Of a DNA stretch of 64,000 nt, positions 34,485 through 48,472 are shown in pieces; the first letter of the stretch is position 1; every line of letters starts with the position of its first letter. The notes beneath the pieces were generated by a model. It worked only from the letters and a program-made list of their open reading frames with translations. It did no database searches and had not been told where the DNA came from. Origin of the DNA: Owenia fusiformis (lineage: Eukaryota > Annelida > Polychaeta > Sabellida > Oweniidae); the NCBI GenBank assembly GCA_903813345.2, contig CAIIXF020000003.1, positions 11,982,931 to 12,046,930 of the forward strand. Reading direction: 5' to 3'. Both the position numbers and the translations under genes were made by a program.

Positions 34485-37023
34485 ATTCTCGAGATGCTTG
34501 ATAGAGAATGACGCAAGAAAAATAGTTGAGGAATTGTTATTTCATTTCATTTTCAATTCGTACTATGCAGAAGGTAGTTAATAGGTCGCTGCCTAGCGCA
34601 ATGTGCAGTTGTAATATAGTTGTTAACTGCAAGCAATATACTTCTACCTAAATATTCTTTACCATCTCAAATATAATTTTCTCAAAAACGCAATCTGATA
34701 CCACTGTCAACACATTTACAGAACAAATGAATACATTAATATTGTAAAAATCATTCGTTCACCCCATATGAAGTACCATAGGCAATTTAAAGGGTTCCGA
34801 TTAGCATCCCGTATAAAAACAATATGGCGGCTCCAGGCGAATCAACTGGATCAGTCCATTTTAAGAAATAAGGGGAGTTCTGTAAAATCCAGTTTATTGA
34901 AATTGTCTTTGAGATAAAGTAATCCGTTTATAATGATTTTGAAAACGTTATCCAAAGAGTGATTGCGTTCAAAGAATACATGTACAACAGCCAATATAAA
35001 TCCTTGTATTAGAAACCGGTTTGTCTTGCTTTGTTTCATTTGTAGGGATATTTCATATGTCAAGCTGTGTGCTATTACGTTATGGGGAAATTTAGATGCC
35101 AATTTTTCCTTATTATACACAAATAGAAGATCCTGAAACTTCATCCATAAATGTGGAATTGATTTGTCAAAATAAAAATCACCCTTTTATAAGTGTGTGA
35201 CGATCTATAATATACTTATGCTATATAACAGTAAGAGGTGTTGACACAACGATCTCGAACCTGTGAACCCTTGAGTATTATTCCGGGATCGGGCCTTTTA
35301 TACTAAACGGTGAGCAACACCAGAAACGAGCGTTCGATTTGCTAAACGATATGCGTCACCCTTTAAGAAAATGGACATGACAAGGAATGATGGGTGACAA
35401 AAATATTCAAAGAAAGAACTTTCAAAGGTTAAGGCTGCTCGCTGAATCTGATACCACCTATAAATAGGGACATGTACGATTGATTACATGTGGAGAGGTC
35501 TAGAATAAGATACATTGCAAGTTTGAATCAATTCAAACCAGGAACGAATATCTTCTGTTCATACTTGGTAAAGCTGTAGTACTGGACACGAACGATATTG
35601 GCATAAAACACTTAAATTCATAATTTATAGATGTCAGTATATTCGAACTCCTATGTCATACCCTGCCATCTTTTCTATACTACATGATCTTATATGGAAA
35701 CTGGAATTCGATGTATCAGATTGTTCCGAAAATGTTCAATTAAATTATTGCTTCTAAATACTGAAATATGTGTTAAGAATCAAGGAGATTGAGTTTCTGA
35801 ATTAATAAATAGAAAATATATTCGTTCGTTCATTCTTAAAAGCATGCCACAAATGACCCTTCCAACAGTATAAAACATCAACACAATCATACTTTTTAAA
35901 TATTTGTATATTTGGTAAAATAAAACTAGAATAGGTATATATGTTTCCAATAGTCTTTTGTAACAGTTATATAATAAAAAGTAGTTTTCATTGGAATATA
36001 CATCACAAAAAACTAGATAACAACCATATCCTCTGAAATTGCATTGTCAGTTGCATTATGTGCAATATAAAGGCAAGATATAGTCAAAGATCAGACAAAT
36101 AAAATGCACATTTGAAACATAATATTAATAATTACAACCTCTCTCAATAAGTAAATGTTTTTCATATATATATCTCAAGTCTCACATGTAGATCTCTATT
36201 GTATATTTTCTTTAAAAACGAGTGAGACAGCCCATAATTCACATTAAAATGAGCCAAATACAAATCCAATTTTTCATATTTTGTTCAAAATGTATGTGGT
36301 TTGATTGCATGTACTCTGAAAATTATAATTTCTTCTATTGGATTACTAAATTAAAATAAAATGACAATTGGAAGTAGGAAAGAGGGCTCAGATGAGATCT
36401 TCTTTGAATTGTGGGACCTTGCATCCTTCTCTTTGAAGGTGAACCATCATCCCTTTTAGGCCAATATAAATCTCAGTTTAGGATTCATTTTGAATAAAAA
36501 CAACCCAAATTTAAAACATATCCTTAAATATCAAACTACTGAACCAATATTTCATAACATTTTTGATTAATATGATTCATAAAAGTAGAAACTGTTTGGT
36601 TAACATGGCACTTTCAAAATTAAAAATTGAGTCTCTTTCGGAACTATTTATAGAGGCCTATAGGATCATTTACTGCACTTCTTTTTGATTATCGCTCATA
36701 CAATATAAAATAAAATCACTTTTAAGGTCCATGTATTTACATTGTATATGACATACTGTACTCCCAGTAATTTTTGCGTGCTACTACATTTCACGCTTAT
36801 CGCAAGTTTTTAAAAATTCGCAGAATATAATAGCCGCAAAATTCCAATAGTTCGCAAAATTCCAATAGTTCACAAGAAATATAATACGTCAAATATTAGT
36901 GGGAGTACAGTATGACTATTCAGGGCCAGCCTCAATATCTATGGTCCCTGAATCTGTATTATCAATAAGCATATACACAATCAGGGCCAGCCTTCTGTGA
37001 ATTTAAGCCTTGAACCAAGCACA
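34485..37023. other. Tail-to-tail intergenic region
   Basis: It holds the 3' flank of the galactosyltransferase (+) and of MYLIP (-). It is AT-rich, with no further exon recognised, and contains the short TIR element at 36752-36914. The minus frame at 34851-35144 (97 aa) has no recognisable domain. Confidence 0.55.
36752..36914. mobile_element. 163-bp MITE with TA target
   Basis: The left end CATACTGTACTCCCAGTAAT and the reverse complement of the right end, CATACTGTACTCCCACTAAT, differ at one position, and pairing continues for a few more bases. If TA is the duplicated target, the ends are CTGTACTCCC and GGGAGTACAG. The interior repeats 'cgcaaaattccaatagttc'. It is too small to encode a protein. 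Confidence 0.8.
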
Positions 37024-40000
37024 CTATGTAAGCTTAAATCTGAGATCATGCGGTTGCTCTATCAAAGTATTTCCATCTCCATTTCCATGTCTGTCAATGT
37101 CTAAAACATGTTGCATTGTAGTTATTGCGGCTCTACATAGAGGGCACTGTGATATCATACTACTACACGAAGAACAACAATTTGTGTGGCCACAAGGAGA
37201 AAATCGTATTTGGATTTTTGAGTCCATACATATAATGCAGCAGTTTTCAGATGAAAGATCAGCGCCATCTTTAATGTCTGTGAGTCTGAGATCAGGAATT
37301 CCTTGTGCGTGAAGCTGACGACGTGTCTGATCGTAAACCTCTCTAGACGTACGTTTGATGTCAAAGATGTATTTTTTACCTGCAATATAAACATTTCATT
37401 TACTAAAAATATTTAGAATCCCGTTAGGATCAATCAGAGGCTGAGAACCAAACTTGTTTACCAGTTTCATTTTCAAACTTCAAACTTAGAAGACCATTAT
37501 ACATTTAGCCTGCTTTATATATTATATAACAGTTATAGAGTATCCTATGCCACCTAAAGGTTTAGAGTAGTTTACTAAAAGAACAACATTGCAGAAATTT
37601 TGATCAATGTTCTCCCACTATCAATTTATTAATTTATCTCCTTCTAATATAAACTTCATTTATCTACAATGTTAACAATTGGACATGCTCCCCTAATATA
37701 TTACACAAAGATATAGTCTTACCTAAGCTTGTGTGTTCATCAAACATTGACACAATTATGCCCTTGAGATCTCTAGAGTACTGATCATTCACTTCATTTC
37801 TAATGGTGTCACTTTTGTAAAATGAATGCTTCTCTGTCACACACCTGCAAGAAGAATGCAAACGATTAAGTTAAATCCCATAATGCATAAGTGATCAAGC
37901 AGTCATAGAATCAACAATAACTCCCATAATGCAAAGATGGTCAAATACCAATCAGATTGGAGAGTTTGTCTCCATTATGAGTCAACAGCAGCACCCACCC
38001 CTACTTTATGCTTTTTTGAACCATTATCTAAAATGACATTTGAGAAAATCGGGGAAATGGGGACTTAACAATAGATCACCTTACCTATACAGGCCAACTG
38101 ATGCTTTATCACTGATTAACTTAAAGCAGATGGTCCTTTTCTCCCCAAAGTCATCAAGTATTGTCAGACAGAAGTTACGATTGTTGAAAGTTGCCATGAG
38201 AACTGCTGAATAAGCCATACTGAAATCACATAATAAAATCCATAAAAACATGTACGATTATTTTTAAGTACAAAGCAATTATCAGGTAAAATTGCTTTTA
38301 AATCAAAACTAAAGTCCTTTTTAAAATATGAAATGAATACGAGGTGATTTTATAACTTTTATTTCTACTGGCAAACTTTTGTATGCTATGAGCCCAAGGA
38401 CATTAATTATGTGGACTCTTGACCTTGTCAGCTTTTCAATAGCTGGGCATAGAGCATCCAGGCACATGCTTATAATGCCAATCCCATTTAGGGTAAGTAC
38501 ATACGGTATGTTACTACAAAGTCCAACATATTGCTGAAATGAATCCCATATGAACAATTCTTCCTAATATAAGTTTGTCTTAATCATTTAATTTTGTCTC
38601 ACCTATTTAAATTTGCCTCCTTTAATTATAGCTCATATGGGTGTGCTATTGTAATCACTTACTTGTTCAATTTGTTTATATATTTAAATGTGGCTCAAAC
38701 TTTGCCTCACCTACTTAAATTTGCCTTTTGTCTCATCTATTTAAATTTGCCTCCTTTAATTATAGCTCATATGGGTGTGCTATTGTAATCACTCACTTGT
38801 TCAATTTGTGTATATATTTAAATGTGGCTCAAACTTTGCCTCACCTACTTAAATTTGCCTTTTGTCTCACCTATTTAAATTTGCCTCCTTTAATTATAGC
38901 TCATATGGGTGTGCTATTGTAATCACTCACTTGTTCAATTTGTGTATATATTTAAATGTGGCTCAAACTTTGCCTCACCTACTTAAATTTGCCTTTTGTC
39001 TCATCTATTTAAATTTGCCTCCTTTAATTATAGCTCATATGGGTGTGCTATTGTTATCACTCACTTGTTCAATTTGTGTATATATTTAAATGTGGCTCAA
39101 ACTTTGCCTCACCTACTTAAATTTGCCTTTTGTCTCATCTATTTAAATTTGCCTCCTTTAATTATAGCTCATATGGGTGTGCTATTGTAATCACTCACTT
39201 GTTCAATTTGTGTATATATTTAAATGTGGCTCAAACTTTGCCTCACCTACTTAAGTTTGCCTCTTGTCTCACCTATTTAAATTTGCCTCACCTATTTATA
39301 GCTCATATGGGCGTGCTATTGTAATCACTAACTTCTTCAATTTGTGTATATATTTAAATGTGGCTCAAACTTTGCCTCACCTACTTAAATTTGCCTTTTG
39401 TCTCATCTATTTAAATTTGCCTCACCTATTTTTGATTCTGGTAACTCCACTTGTTATCTTTAGTACTTAATATGAACTTTATTCTTATCTAAATATGACC
39501 ATTCATTGACATTTCCACAACAGGATCCTGCAGATTTTTACCTGGGCAGCATCCTGGTTGCCATGACAACCAATGCTAAATTTAATGAACTCCTCTGAAA
39601 TCTTGAGTCAATCAAGTACATACACCTGGCATCTTAGTACACAAGTTGATCTGGTTAAGATTGAATGATAGACATGGAAGGCTTCAAAGGTTCTATATAA
39701 TGGACTGTAACATTGAAGTTTTGTTTATTTTCCTGTAAAAATTGGAACTTAGACTTTAAGAAAAAACTGTTATACTGCAGCCAGCTCTATACCTATATAT
39801 AGCTGTTAAAGCTAACCTGAATTTACTCGTTACGAATTTACTGATAAGTTTGTCAGAATCCCAGATTCCACAGAAAACAATTCTGGTCAATCTTTCTTTC
39901 AAGAATATGCAACTTTGGATCAAAACCAGCACATTCTAAAGACGAAATCTGCCCTACACCCCTGTCCCTGATAAATACAAATGCCTGGATGTTAACCCTG

Positions 40001-43000
40001 TAAAGCCTCCCCAATGATTGCATTATTAAATAGAATCTATTGATTAAACAGCTGTGATTGGATGCTGGGCCAGTAATCAAAGTGCCTGGTAAAAGCTATT
40101 AGAACTAAATGGCAATGACTGAATAATTTCATAATATAGGTGGTTTTGAATACTGGGTTTATTCAAAGGGAAATATATGATATCTACCCATGGGATGCTT
40201 AAGAAATTACTTATCACAAAAGATTTGTAGATTTCTTTAAAAACCTAAGAAATATACATCTCAAAACAGAAAAAACATGTATAAATAGTAAGGCATGTAG
40301 GTCCAATTCCCTCTGGTAGCATTAACATTGGTCTCGTATAACTCATACAATTAATATTTGAAGCCAAACTATTATTCAAACTTATGATCAGACAGTATGA
40401 TGTGCACTTCAATGTTATTAATAAAGTAACATCATACTTATGTCCAATCATAAGTTCGAATGGCGAAAGCCGAATGACGACCGCTTATCCGACACACTGA
40501 CAATTCATTCATTTCAATTATAAAAATATATTTCATTGATTGTAATTAAGAAAAGAATTTGTTTCGGACATGTCTTTCATTTCTTCTTAGAATTATAAAC
40601 ATGAACCATCATTACCTTTCTTTTGAAATATAGAATTATTCAAGATTCCTTTACTTATTATTTACTAAATATCATATAAAAGATCTCAGATACTGGAATG
40701 ACCTGATATTCAGGACAATAAACTAGTTGAAGTGAAGAAATAAATTGACACAATTACCTTAAACTAGCTGGTGAACTCAATAATCGTAAAATCAATATGA
40801 AACCTAGATCATATTTTCTGTATCTAGGGACAGAATAAAATCAATAGCTAAATCCACGGATATTACATAAATTCAAAATATGAAATTATGGTATAATCAA
40901 TGCATTTTTTTTCAATGCAAGGTTTTTGGCCTCTCCACTCTCTCGAAATATGAAAATGAATAAATTCTTAATCCAGTTCAAGACAAAAGAAGTTTTCAGG
41001 GACACTAACTGACTGTACAGCCCCTCCCCCCCCCCCAATCTTCCCTCTTACTCCCCAAGGGTAAGATTGTGAGTAGAGGATAAAGACATTACAGGATAAT
41101 AGAGTGAAAGCGATGATGGATGAATGTGGGTATTAATGTACTTAAAAGTACATTGTGCAGTAGAGTTCAATGTTATATCTATATTTGGATGGTAATAATA
41201 TTTATCACTAAAATGTCAATTTTATTGATCTTAATACTAATATAAACAACGCAATTAACCTTGCCCTTCACTTAATTTCATATATTCGTGGTTCAAATAT
41301 ATTCTTAATATTCAAATTGAAGTAAGTAGTTACAAAGTAAAATTTGATAGGTTGATGATAGTAATGAATTTTGACATCAAATTGACAAATGTTTTAAGCA
41401 AAATTTAAAATCCCAATTGGTAACTTATAATACAACTAGCTTAGTGCATGTGTACTGATAAGTTCATTTAAATGGATTTATTGAAGGTAAAATATCCACT
41501 TGTGAATGTCACAAGACTTTATCAAATAAAAGGTCCCAATAATGAATTTGTATATATTCTCGTACACAAAAAAACAATTGTGCCTAAATTATTCAGAGCT
41601 ATGAGGTCAAAATGACCTAAGTGTGGCATTCAAATCCAAAGAAAGCATCCAAATAAGAATTGAAAGTGATGTAGATCAAGTATTGGAAATCAATATGCTT
41701 TGTTCACAAGTTTTATGGCTGAGGAAATACCACAACCATCTCTAAAAATGCAAAATTAAGCTGAAAAGAATGGAATCAGCAAAGAATACAGAAAACAGAC
41801 ATGTAGTGACAGTCAATACTTTAAATTATAAAGATATGCCAGAAAACCTCTTTTAATTTGACTGAGAAATTGATTATGATATTGATGATAGAATGTGAAT
41901 GTTTGTTAAACATGAATGGCCATTGGCAATTTGACATGTATAAAAATAAAACAAAATCAATACTTGACATTTGTAATGTTCTTGAATAAATATTTCAAAT
42001 ATGTCTCATTTCACAACATGTTTTTAGTTAATGAACTTGATTGTGACGGTTGATTTGAATGGATTTAGACCAATTTGAATCTTTAAGTGTTGCTCATATA
42101 CTTTCTGTTAAACAAACACTGGCAAAAACTTCAGATTCTCCTTCAGATTATTTACTCAATCTTCCCCAACCATCCTCAGCTTCTTTTCCCCATTCATTCA
42201 TTTTACAACAACCTTTATGCAAGAATTATCCAATAATGACTCGCCTATCATCACATATAAAAATAAAAGAGTCAAAACTGTTCAGGTCAGAATTGCAGAA
42301 AAGAACAATACAAAACAAAGCTACAAACAGAAAAAAAGAAAAAAAAGTTGTGCTTGGACTTATGAACTTTGGATGACAGACAAGAAATAAGCACAAAGCA
42401 GTTTCATAGAACACAATGGAACAATCCATCTTTCACTTATCAGATGAAACTTTTTGCTTTTTGATTACTACTCCTGAGTCTGCATCAGTAGGTCACATTG
42501 ACCTTTTACTCTTTTTGACTACTTCAGTTCCTGATATGATCTTACCAAGCTCAAATGTAGCTTTATGAATGATAAATACTTCTATTATTAATGGCATGAA
42601 AATGTAGTATAATATGATATATATTCTGAATACATGATACATGCCATAACAATCTTTTGCCAAGGGGGTTCAGTATTAAATTAATTCCAAGAACCTTTGG
42701 CTGGGGGAGGGGGGGGGGCTACGAGCCTGTAATACTTGGGATGTGCGTGTCAGATCAGAAATATATTAAATTTAAAGAGTGGAAGTGAATCCTTGAGAAG
42801 AGTACTTTCTGAGACGCAGCTAAACATAACATCACCTACTGTTAATATTATTTTCTCCATATCGCTAATTAAGTGTCTAATTAATTACTTCATTGGAACG
42901 TCTCCAGAAATCATTGGTAGGGATAGATCAATGACTTTAACAATTTAATAAACTTGTGCATGTCACTGGAAATGAGGCAAGAGGCTTTGAAATTAGGTTT

Positions 43001-46000
43001 GACCAACAACCCTCCGCCCATAATTGAGCAGTTTTTAAGTAGTTTTTATACAAATACACACCCCTTGTCTGATTTTGTCAAAATTCTACCTATTGCACAA
43101 ATATTTGTCTCATTTATTATTAGTTCAAAACTCTAAAACAGTATGCTTTAATAAGAGGAGGCAAGGAGGAAGCTACATGCTGAAGATAACGATCGACTTA
43201 CATGTTGAAAGGTTAATAATGGATAACATTACATACCTTTGTATAATATTATGCTGCATATCTGACAATGTTATTCCTTCAGGACCAACACCCATTGTAT
43301 ATTGTACCCTTTCACACTCACTAAGCACGTCATAATATTCCACGCCCCAATTAGGCACAAGCGTCGCTTCTTGTAGCACCTTATATGACGCAAGTGATGA
43401 TGTAAGATCACCAAGTTTTGAATGTTCACTGCACACATCTTGGACTAGAGATCTAAGCTCAGAGGTGTCATCACTATTGTGGAGATCCCTTAATATGGGC
43501 TCTGGGATAAATGTTGTGTATGATTCAAGGTTTATGTTCTGACTGTTATGATAAGGGGTCTCAACTTGTGCGATTAAGGAAGCCATTTTAATAAGTTGAT
43601 GTCTTTGAGTCACTGTCAGTGCCCCCTGGAGGAAGTCCTCAACAATTTGTAAGTAAAACTCATGTCTGAAAATAAAAATAACACTTTATGCTGAAAGTAC
43701 AATGTTTATTGAAACTGGAAAAAAGGAGTGCCTCCAAATATTTCACAATCTTGGATGATCTTAAGTCTTAAGCAAAGCAGATCTAATTGATGCATGTTGA
43801 ATTTTAAATTCTCAGTCATGTATTTATGGTGCCATTTTCATTTCAACAGAGTTCAAATTTATAAGTGCAATTTTTAGAAGTCGTACAACAGGTTAAAATA
43901 TTCTGTCAAGTTCCTGCAGGGGAACAATTAATCAACTTTTGCAAACCCTGGCATCTTAAACTCAAAACTGATCACACCTGTTCAAAATACAGACTTTCTA
44001 ATGATTAATTGAGTACATAGGACATGTATTATCTATGTGTATGTATAAAGTGCACACATAAGGGCAATGTCCATAGTTTAGACCACCATCAAAAATCACT
44101 TAATTTATATGATTGATGTAGATCATAAACTAACATGTTTTTACCAGTTAAAATTAGGACATCTCTCATATCATAAAGTTGTACCATTACAAATAACTAA
44201 ATAAAGGCACGGGGTTTAAGAAAAATATCCGATATTCACTTTTTCTTAAAGCCTTGTGCCTTCATAATGCAAACCAGCATTTTCCATGCAAACCATACCT
44301 TGTTGATTCTTGTAACAACAGGTGAGGTTGGACGAAGAATTTCACTTTCAGCTTTAGCCTGCATGGAGCCTGGAGACAGCGGTCTATCTGGTTGCGGGTA
44401 TTCAGCCACAGGCTTTCTCCCTTCCTGCCTGTGTATTGCAGACCAAAATATTCACTCTCTGGACCCATAATTCCCAGTTTTTCACAAACCTAAAACAAGG
44501 AGTAATACTAGTTAGTTACATCTAATACCACAGTCCCACTTTCTGCTTTAAATTCTTTACAGTCCTAACAGAATTGATACTGAGATTTCTCCTTCAGGAG
44601 TTAATGGGAGAGGCCGATTATGTTGTTATTTAGATCTGGTATTAAATAACCTGACCAACAGCCAACAAGAATATATTTTTGATGATGATGGGGATCTATC
44701 AGGAGCGGATCTGGGAACCAACAAGGGGGGGCTCAAATTTCAGGTCAGAGTAAAAAACGTCCACGCTTGCACGCAAAAAAATGTTTTGGGCCCCTAAAAC
44801 CCAAAAGTGGGCCCAAATTTTGAGGCCCATTTTCTTCAAAATTAGGCCTGAAATTGAAAAAATAGGGCCTTAAAAGGCCCAGTAATGACCAAAAAGGCCC
44901 ACTTTTTAGGGCCTCGAGGCCTTTTTAGGCCCAATTTTTTTTCTGGGCCCACCCAAGGGGGGGGGGCTGGGCCCCAAGGCACATTTATAAAGTGGCACTG
45001 AATTCAATGCAGGCAATGACAGTGATCATTAATAACAATCGATATTGTCAAGTGTTGGCTTTCAGATTCTGATAAAAAATTATACAGTATTAAAGTTGAC
45101 ATCAAAAGACAAAAAAATATCTGGTGATCATGCGAAATGACACGAGAGAGATAAATTATGGTCTGATAAAATACTTAAAAATGTTGAGATAACATGGCAT
45201 AAGGTCTGGTGGGATTATTTAAAATTGTGAAGTCAGAAAATTCCCGAATCAGTGGGCGATGAATTATCAGTGATATATTATTTTGTTTTAGTATCTGAGT
45301 CATATTTCAACAATTGCAGTTCTATCTCTAAAAAATACTTGAAAATCACATGATAAACACAAGTCTTGCGTAGGCAATGCAAAAGCCACCTGTATTGAAC
45401 AAAATCTATTTGCCAATTGGTAACGACACCCACACAATTTCAAGTCCATCCAGGGCCAATAACCACAAAGGTCTAGGGGTTGCCCATGTGGTTGTGAGTC
45501 ACTGGTAATTTAAGATGTGAAATAGATTATTTGCCATCTTCAGAAAAACTTGATTGGAAAAAATTTTCTTAATTTACTGAAATTGCAAAATCTAATGGAA
45601 TTGGAAAATACATGATGTCATCCATTTATTTAGGTACATGAGCACTCGGCTGCCATGTTGGATTTATTTTAACCAAAAGTTCTCCACTTTGGTGTAGCAA
45701 TTTGCTAAACCTAGTGAGCCAATTCTAATGAACAGCACGGTATATTGTGAAACTTTATATTGCCCATATCATATCAAATTTTGAAAAGTTCTGGTTATAG
45801 GAGTGACGCTGTAAAATGATTGCAAAAACAATGTTGCTGAAACATTTTCTTTGTTTACTTCAGAACAGCTGACCAATTTCTAAAAGTAGGTCAATTGAAT
45901 ATTCCGCTTCCAGTCAAATTCACGACGAAATGCTTGGGTGATAGGCAATGTACAATGAGTAGGGGTATCATCAGACTATTAATATTGTCTTGTCGTAAAA

Positions 46001-46155
46001 AATGAAACTCCGAAATAGCATGATAAAGAATAAAATATCAAAAACAACTTGCGGTGTGTTTAGCCTACCTTTTCAAGCAAAACATTTCCCATAGATTTGG
46101 AATCCAACTCGATTTTCAGCACTTCACTGTTCGTCCTCGCTACTAAAAAAGGCAT
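37024..46155 (-). CDS. MYLIP: E3 ubiquitin ligase MYLIP/IDOL-like (FERM + RING), 6 coding exons
   Basis: Family role: FERM-domain E3 ligase. Vertebrate MYLIP marks lipoprotein receptors and myosin regulatory light chain for degradation; the target here is unknown. Coding exons on minus: 46155-46069, 44489-44299, 43665-43237, 38219-38085, 37844-37723, 37379-37024. All introns are GT/AG and phases join to 439 aa, close to the vertebrate length. The FERM F1 part contains [16 protein letters not shown] and [14 protein letters not shown]2 is the large third exon ([20 protein letters not shown]). F3 contains [14 protein letters not shown], then YSRDLKG and [16 protein letters not shown]. The C-terminal RING spans about 369-407: [24 protein letters not shown], with all metal ligands in place. 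The start ATG opens the F1 lobe directly. Intron 3 (5 kb) contains a 134-bp satellite. Confidence 0.95.
38583..39440 (+). repeat. Satellite, 134-bp unit x about 6.4
   Basis: Near-identical units repeat every 134 bp (for example catctatttaaatttgcctc at 38594, 38728, 38996 and 39130). The last copy and a half are diverged (from about 39255). Each copy has a 64-codon open frame starting at the same base. Because 134 is not a multiple of 3, the frame shifts at each unit, so this is not one protein. It lies in MYLIP intron 3. Confidence 0.95.
44700..44975. repeat. Low-complexity 'gggccc-aaaa' element (copy 2, inverted)
   Basis: It starts ggagcggatctgggaacc, followed by a G-run, then alternating gggccc/A-tract/T-tract words, and ends in another G-run (44957-44965). 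It is the reverse complement of the element at 23165-23455. It lies in MYLIP intron 1. Confidence 0.75.
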
Positions 46156-46334
46156 CTTGTGATTTGTATGCAACATCTCTTCGTTGTAGTTGAGTACGTT
46201 GTTGTATCTGTCTACATTTCTTGAACTGAACTATTGCAGTCTTCTTGTGTATGTTCGTGTATTTTCTCAGGGCTACATTTTCTCAATAAAAGTTTTGCTC
46301 AAGCACAGCTGTGTTTGTGGGTAAATGCTGTCAT

Positions 46335-46375
46335 CACGAGCCAATCACGTTCGCCGGCTCTGATTTGCATAAATA
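46335..46375 (-). promoter_or_regulatory. Candidate MYLIP promoter elements
   Basis: About 190-215 bp upstream of the MYLIP ATG, read on the minus strand, an octamer ATGCAAAT (46370-46363) and an inverted CCAAT box (gattggct, 46346-46339) sit close together in a locally GC-richer patch. This is only a motif match. There is no TATA box at a convincing distance, and the transcription start is unknown. Confidence 0.3.
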
Positions 46376-46399
46376 TGTCTAGAGTAAAACCAATACTGA

Positions 46400-48470
46400 A
46401 ACGAAATCAATAAATACTACTAATAAATTCAGTATATGTACAGTCCAGTTCCACTTCGAGTTAGAACAGATATATCATATCAATATAATTATAATCATTA
46501 TTTAGATTCATAACAGATTCTTTATTTAAAACAATGATTTTATACATAACAATTGATTACGTGTATGAGCGAGAATGTAGCAGTTTGTCTTCCAGTGAAA
46601 GCCACCACAGGCAAAACAATAACATGACCCCTTTGGTGAACCCGGAACAATCAACTTTACTATAAATTCATTTAGTCAGTTTCAGTTGTTTGTTTTTCCC
46701 ACTTTAAAGAGGTTAACACGGACCATCATATCAATAACAACAGCTTCAGTTGTCGTGAATTTAAGAGGGTAATTGTTTCAGAGACAAAATACTTGACGTC
46801 AAAATGTTCTTGAGTTTTTACGTTTAACTTGGACGTCCTTGTCTTGCTCTACCCATGCTCTATTTAAAGGTAATGATGACAGGTGGTAGGCTGTAGTCGA
46901 TTAATTACCTTGTTCACTAGTTTTAATACTTCAATTGATGTCATTTGAGCGAAGGTGAGGTGAAAGAACACGAAACAGGACCACGTGATCACCACCATAC
47001 TAAAAAGAGAATCAGATTTCAATTTTAGAATATTTTGGGCTCATAGCATTCCTTGTCATGTTTATTTTCTAAAAATTCCCTAAGTGCATACTTTATTCCA
47101 GGGAAACTAAAGATTTTCACAATATTGTACTATTTTTTTCATGGTGACCATTTTAATTATTTGGAAGAAGTTTGAACATTTTTCCTCCATTTTTGCACTT
47201 TGAATTTTTCTTTTGTCACCCCCTGTAGATCTGATTCTGCCTTTAATTGACAAGTGAAACTCCGCCCATCAGATGAGACCAGATACTGACAGAAAACGTT
47301 GCTAGTGAAACAGAGACATGATGATGGGTTTCAGATGAGACCAGATTCAATCCAAGTATGTTACTTTAGTCTGAGAATACTAAACCAAATTTTATTACAT
47401 AGTTTAATCAGAAAGACGATGACATGCCGGGATGACATGCCGGGCATGCGGGATGACGACATGGATGAGTTCCAGAATCAGAATGGCAGGTTTGCGGCTG
47501 CATACATGTATCTCATTTTGTAATTATGTCATGTACCCTATACAGACTGTGCTATACGAAAATATGCGGTTTGGATAACATGTTGGCAAGGCGCGGATTA
47601 ACGGTCATTTTTGAATTTGAATTTGTGATATTTCATAAACTAAGGCATGTTGGGTACTCATGATCAATTATGGTCATCCATTTGTATAGGAGACCTAATT
47701 AAAGGAAAATTGTGTCTATGTATTCTTCATTCTTTAAAGACGCATTAAGCATTCATCCTTGCTACATATCAAAAAATGTGAAGTTGCTGCTTTATTACAC
47801 CGTTTACAGCCTTCATCAGTATTGGTGGTCGAGATGACCAATCAATATTAATTATTTTTGCATTTTGAAAGTCATAAACTTTCTGGGTGAATTTAAAAAA
47901 AAAATTGGAAACATCCGTGGATATCCGCACCGCTTATTTAGAGGTAGCACCTTTAATTAATGTTTCCCATTTTGTATAAAATCACACAGAAATCTTTCAA
48001 CTTTCAAAATGCAAATATAATTTTATGTATTGATAGGTCATCTCGATATTGAATGGATGCTGTTTGCGCTGTGAAACAGCTGCAATTTCAAATAATATTT
48101 GCTCACTTTACTATACCTAACCCCTAGAAATGTATAAGATACTCTGTAACTCTCTTTGTCCAATTGTATTGTTTAGTTGGGTTGCTCATGGATACCAAGC
48201 GCAAGGTATAGTAGTGTTGCTTTGGAGAGAGTACTATCGCTGAATGTGTCGCTACAGAACGAACTACACACCTATTTACACAATTTCCTTTTTATTAGGG
48301 AACCTGTATATACACATGTATCAATATAATTGAGTACCCAACATGTCTTAGCTAGTTGGTGAAATATCACGAAATCAAATTCAAAAATGATTGTTAATAT
48401 CCGCACGTTGCGCACATGATATCCACACCGCTTGTTTTAGTCCTATAGCAGTCTGCATAGAGTGCTCTGG
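46400..48470. other. Intergenic, no gene recognised
   Basis: No exon recognised. Near 47213-47247 the reverse complement reads aggcagaatcagatctacag, closely matching aggcaggatcagatctatag at 31986-32005, so a shared short repeat end is likely. A short direct repeat, ccgggatgacatgccgggc, occurs near 47428-47450. Confidence 0.5.
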
Positions 48471-48472
48471 GG

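Noticed and set aside
38594-39470. Series of near-identical 64-75-aa proteins
   Set aside because: They are the same open stretch repeated in each 134-bp satellite unit, shifting frame each time.
42059-42376. 105-aa plus-strand open frame inside MYLIP intron 3
   Set aside because: No recognisable domain, no supporting splice signals, and on the strand opposite to the host gene.
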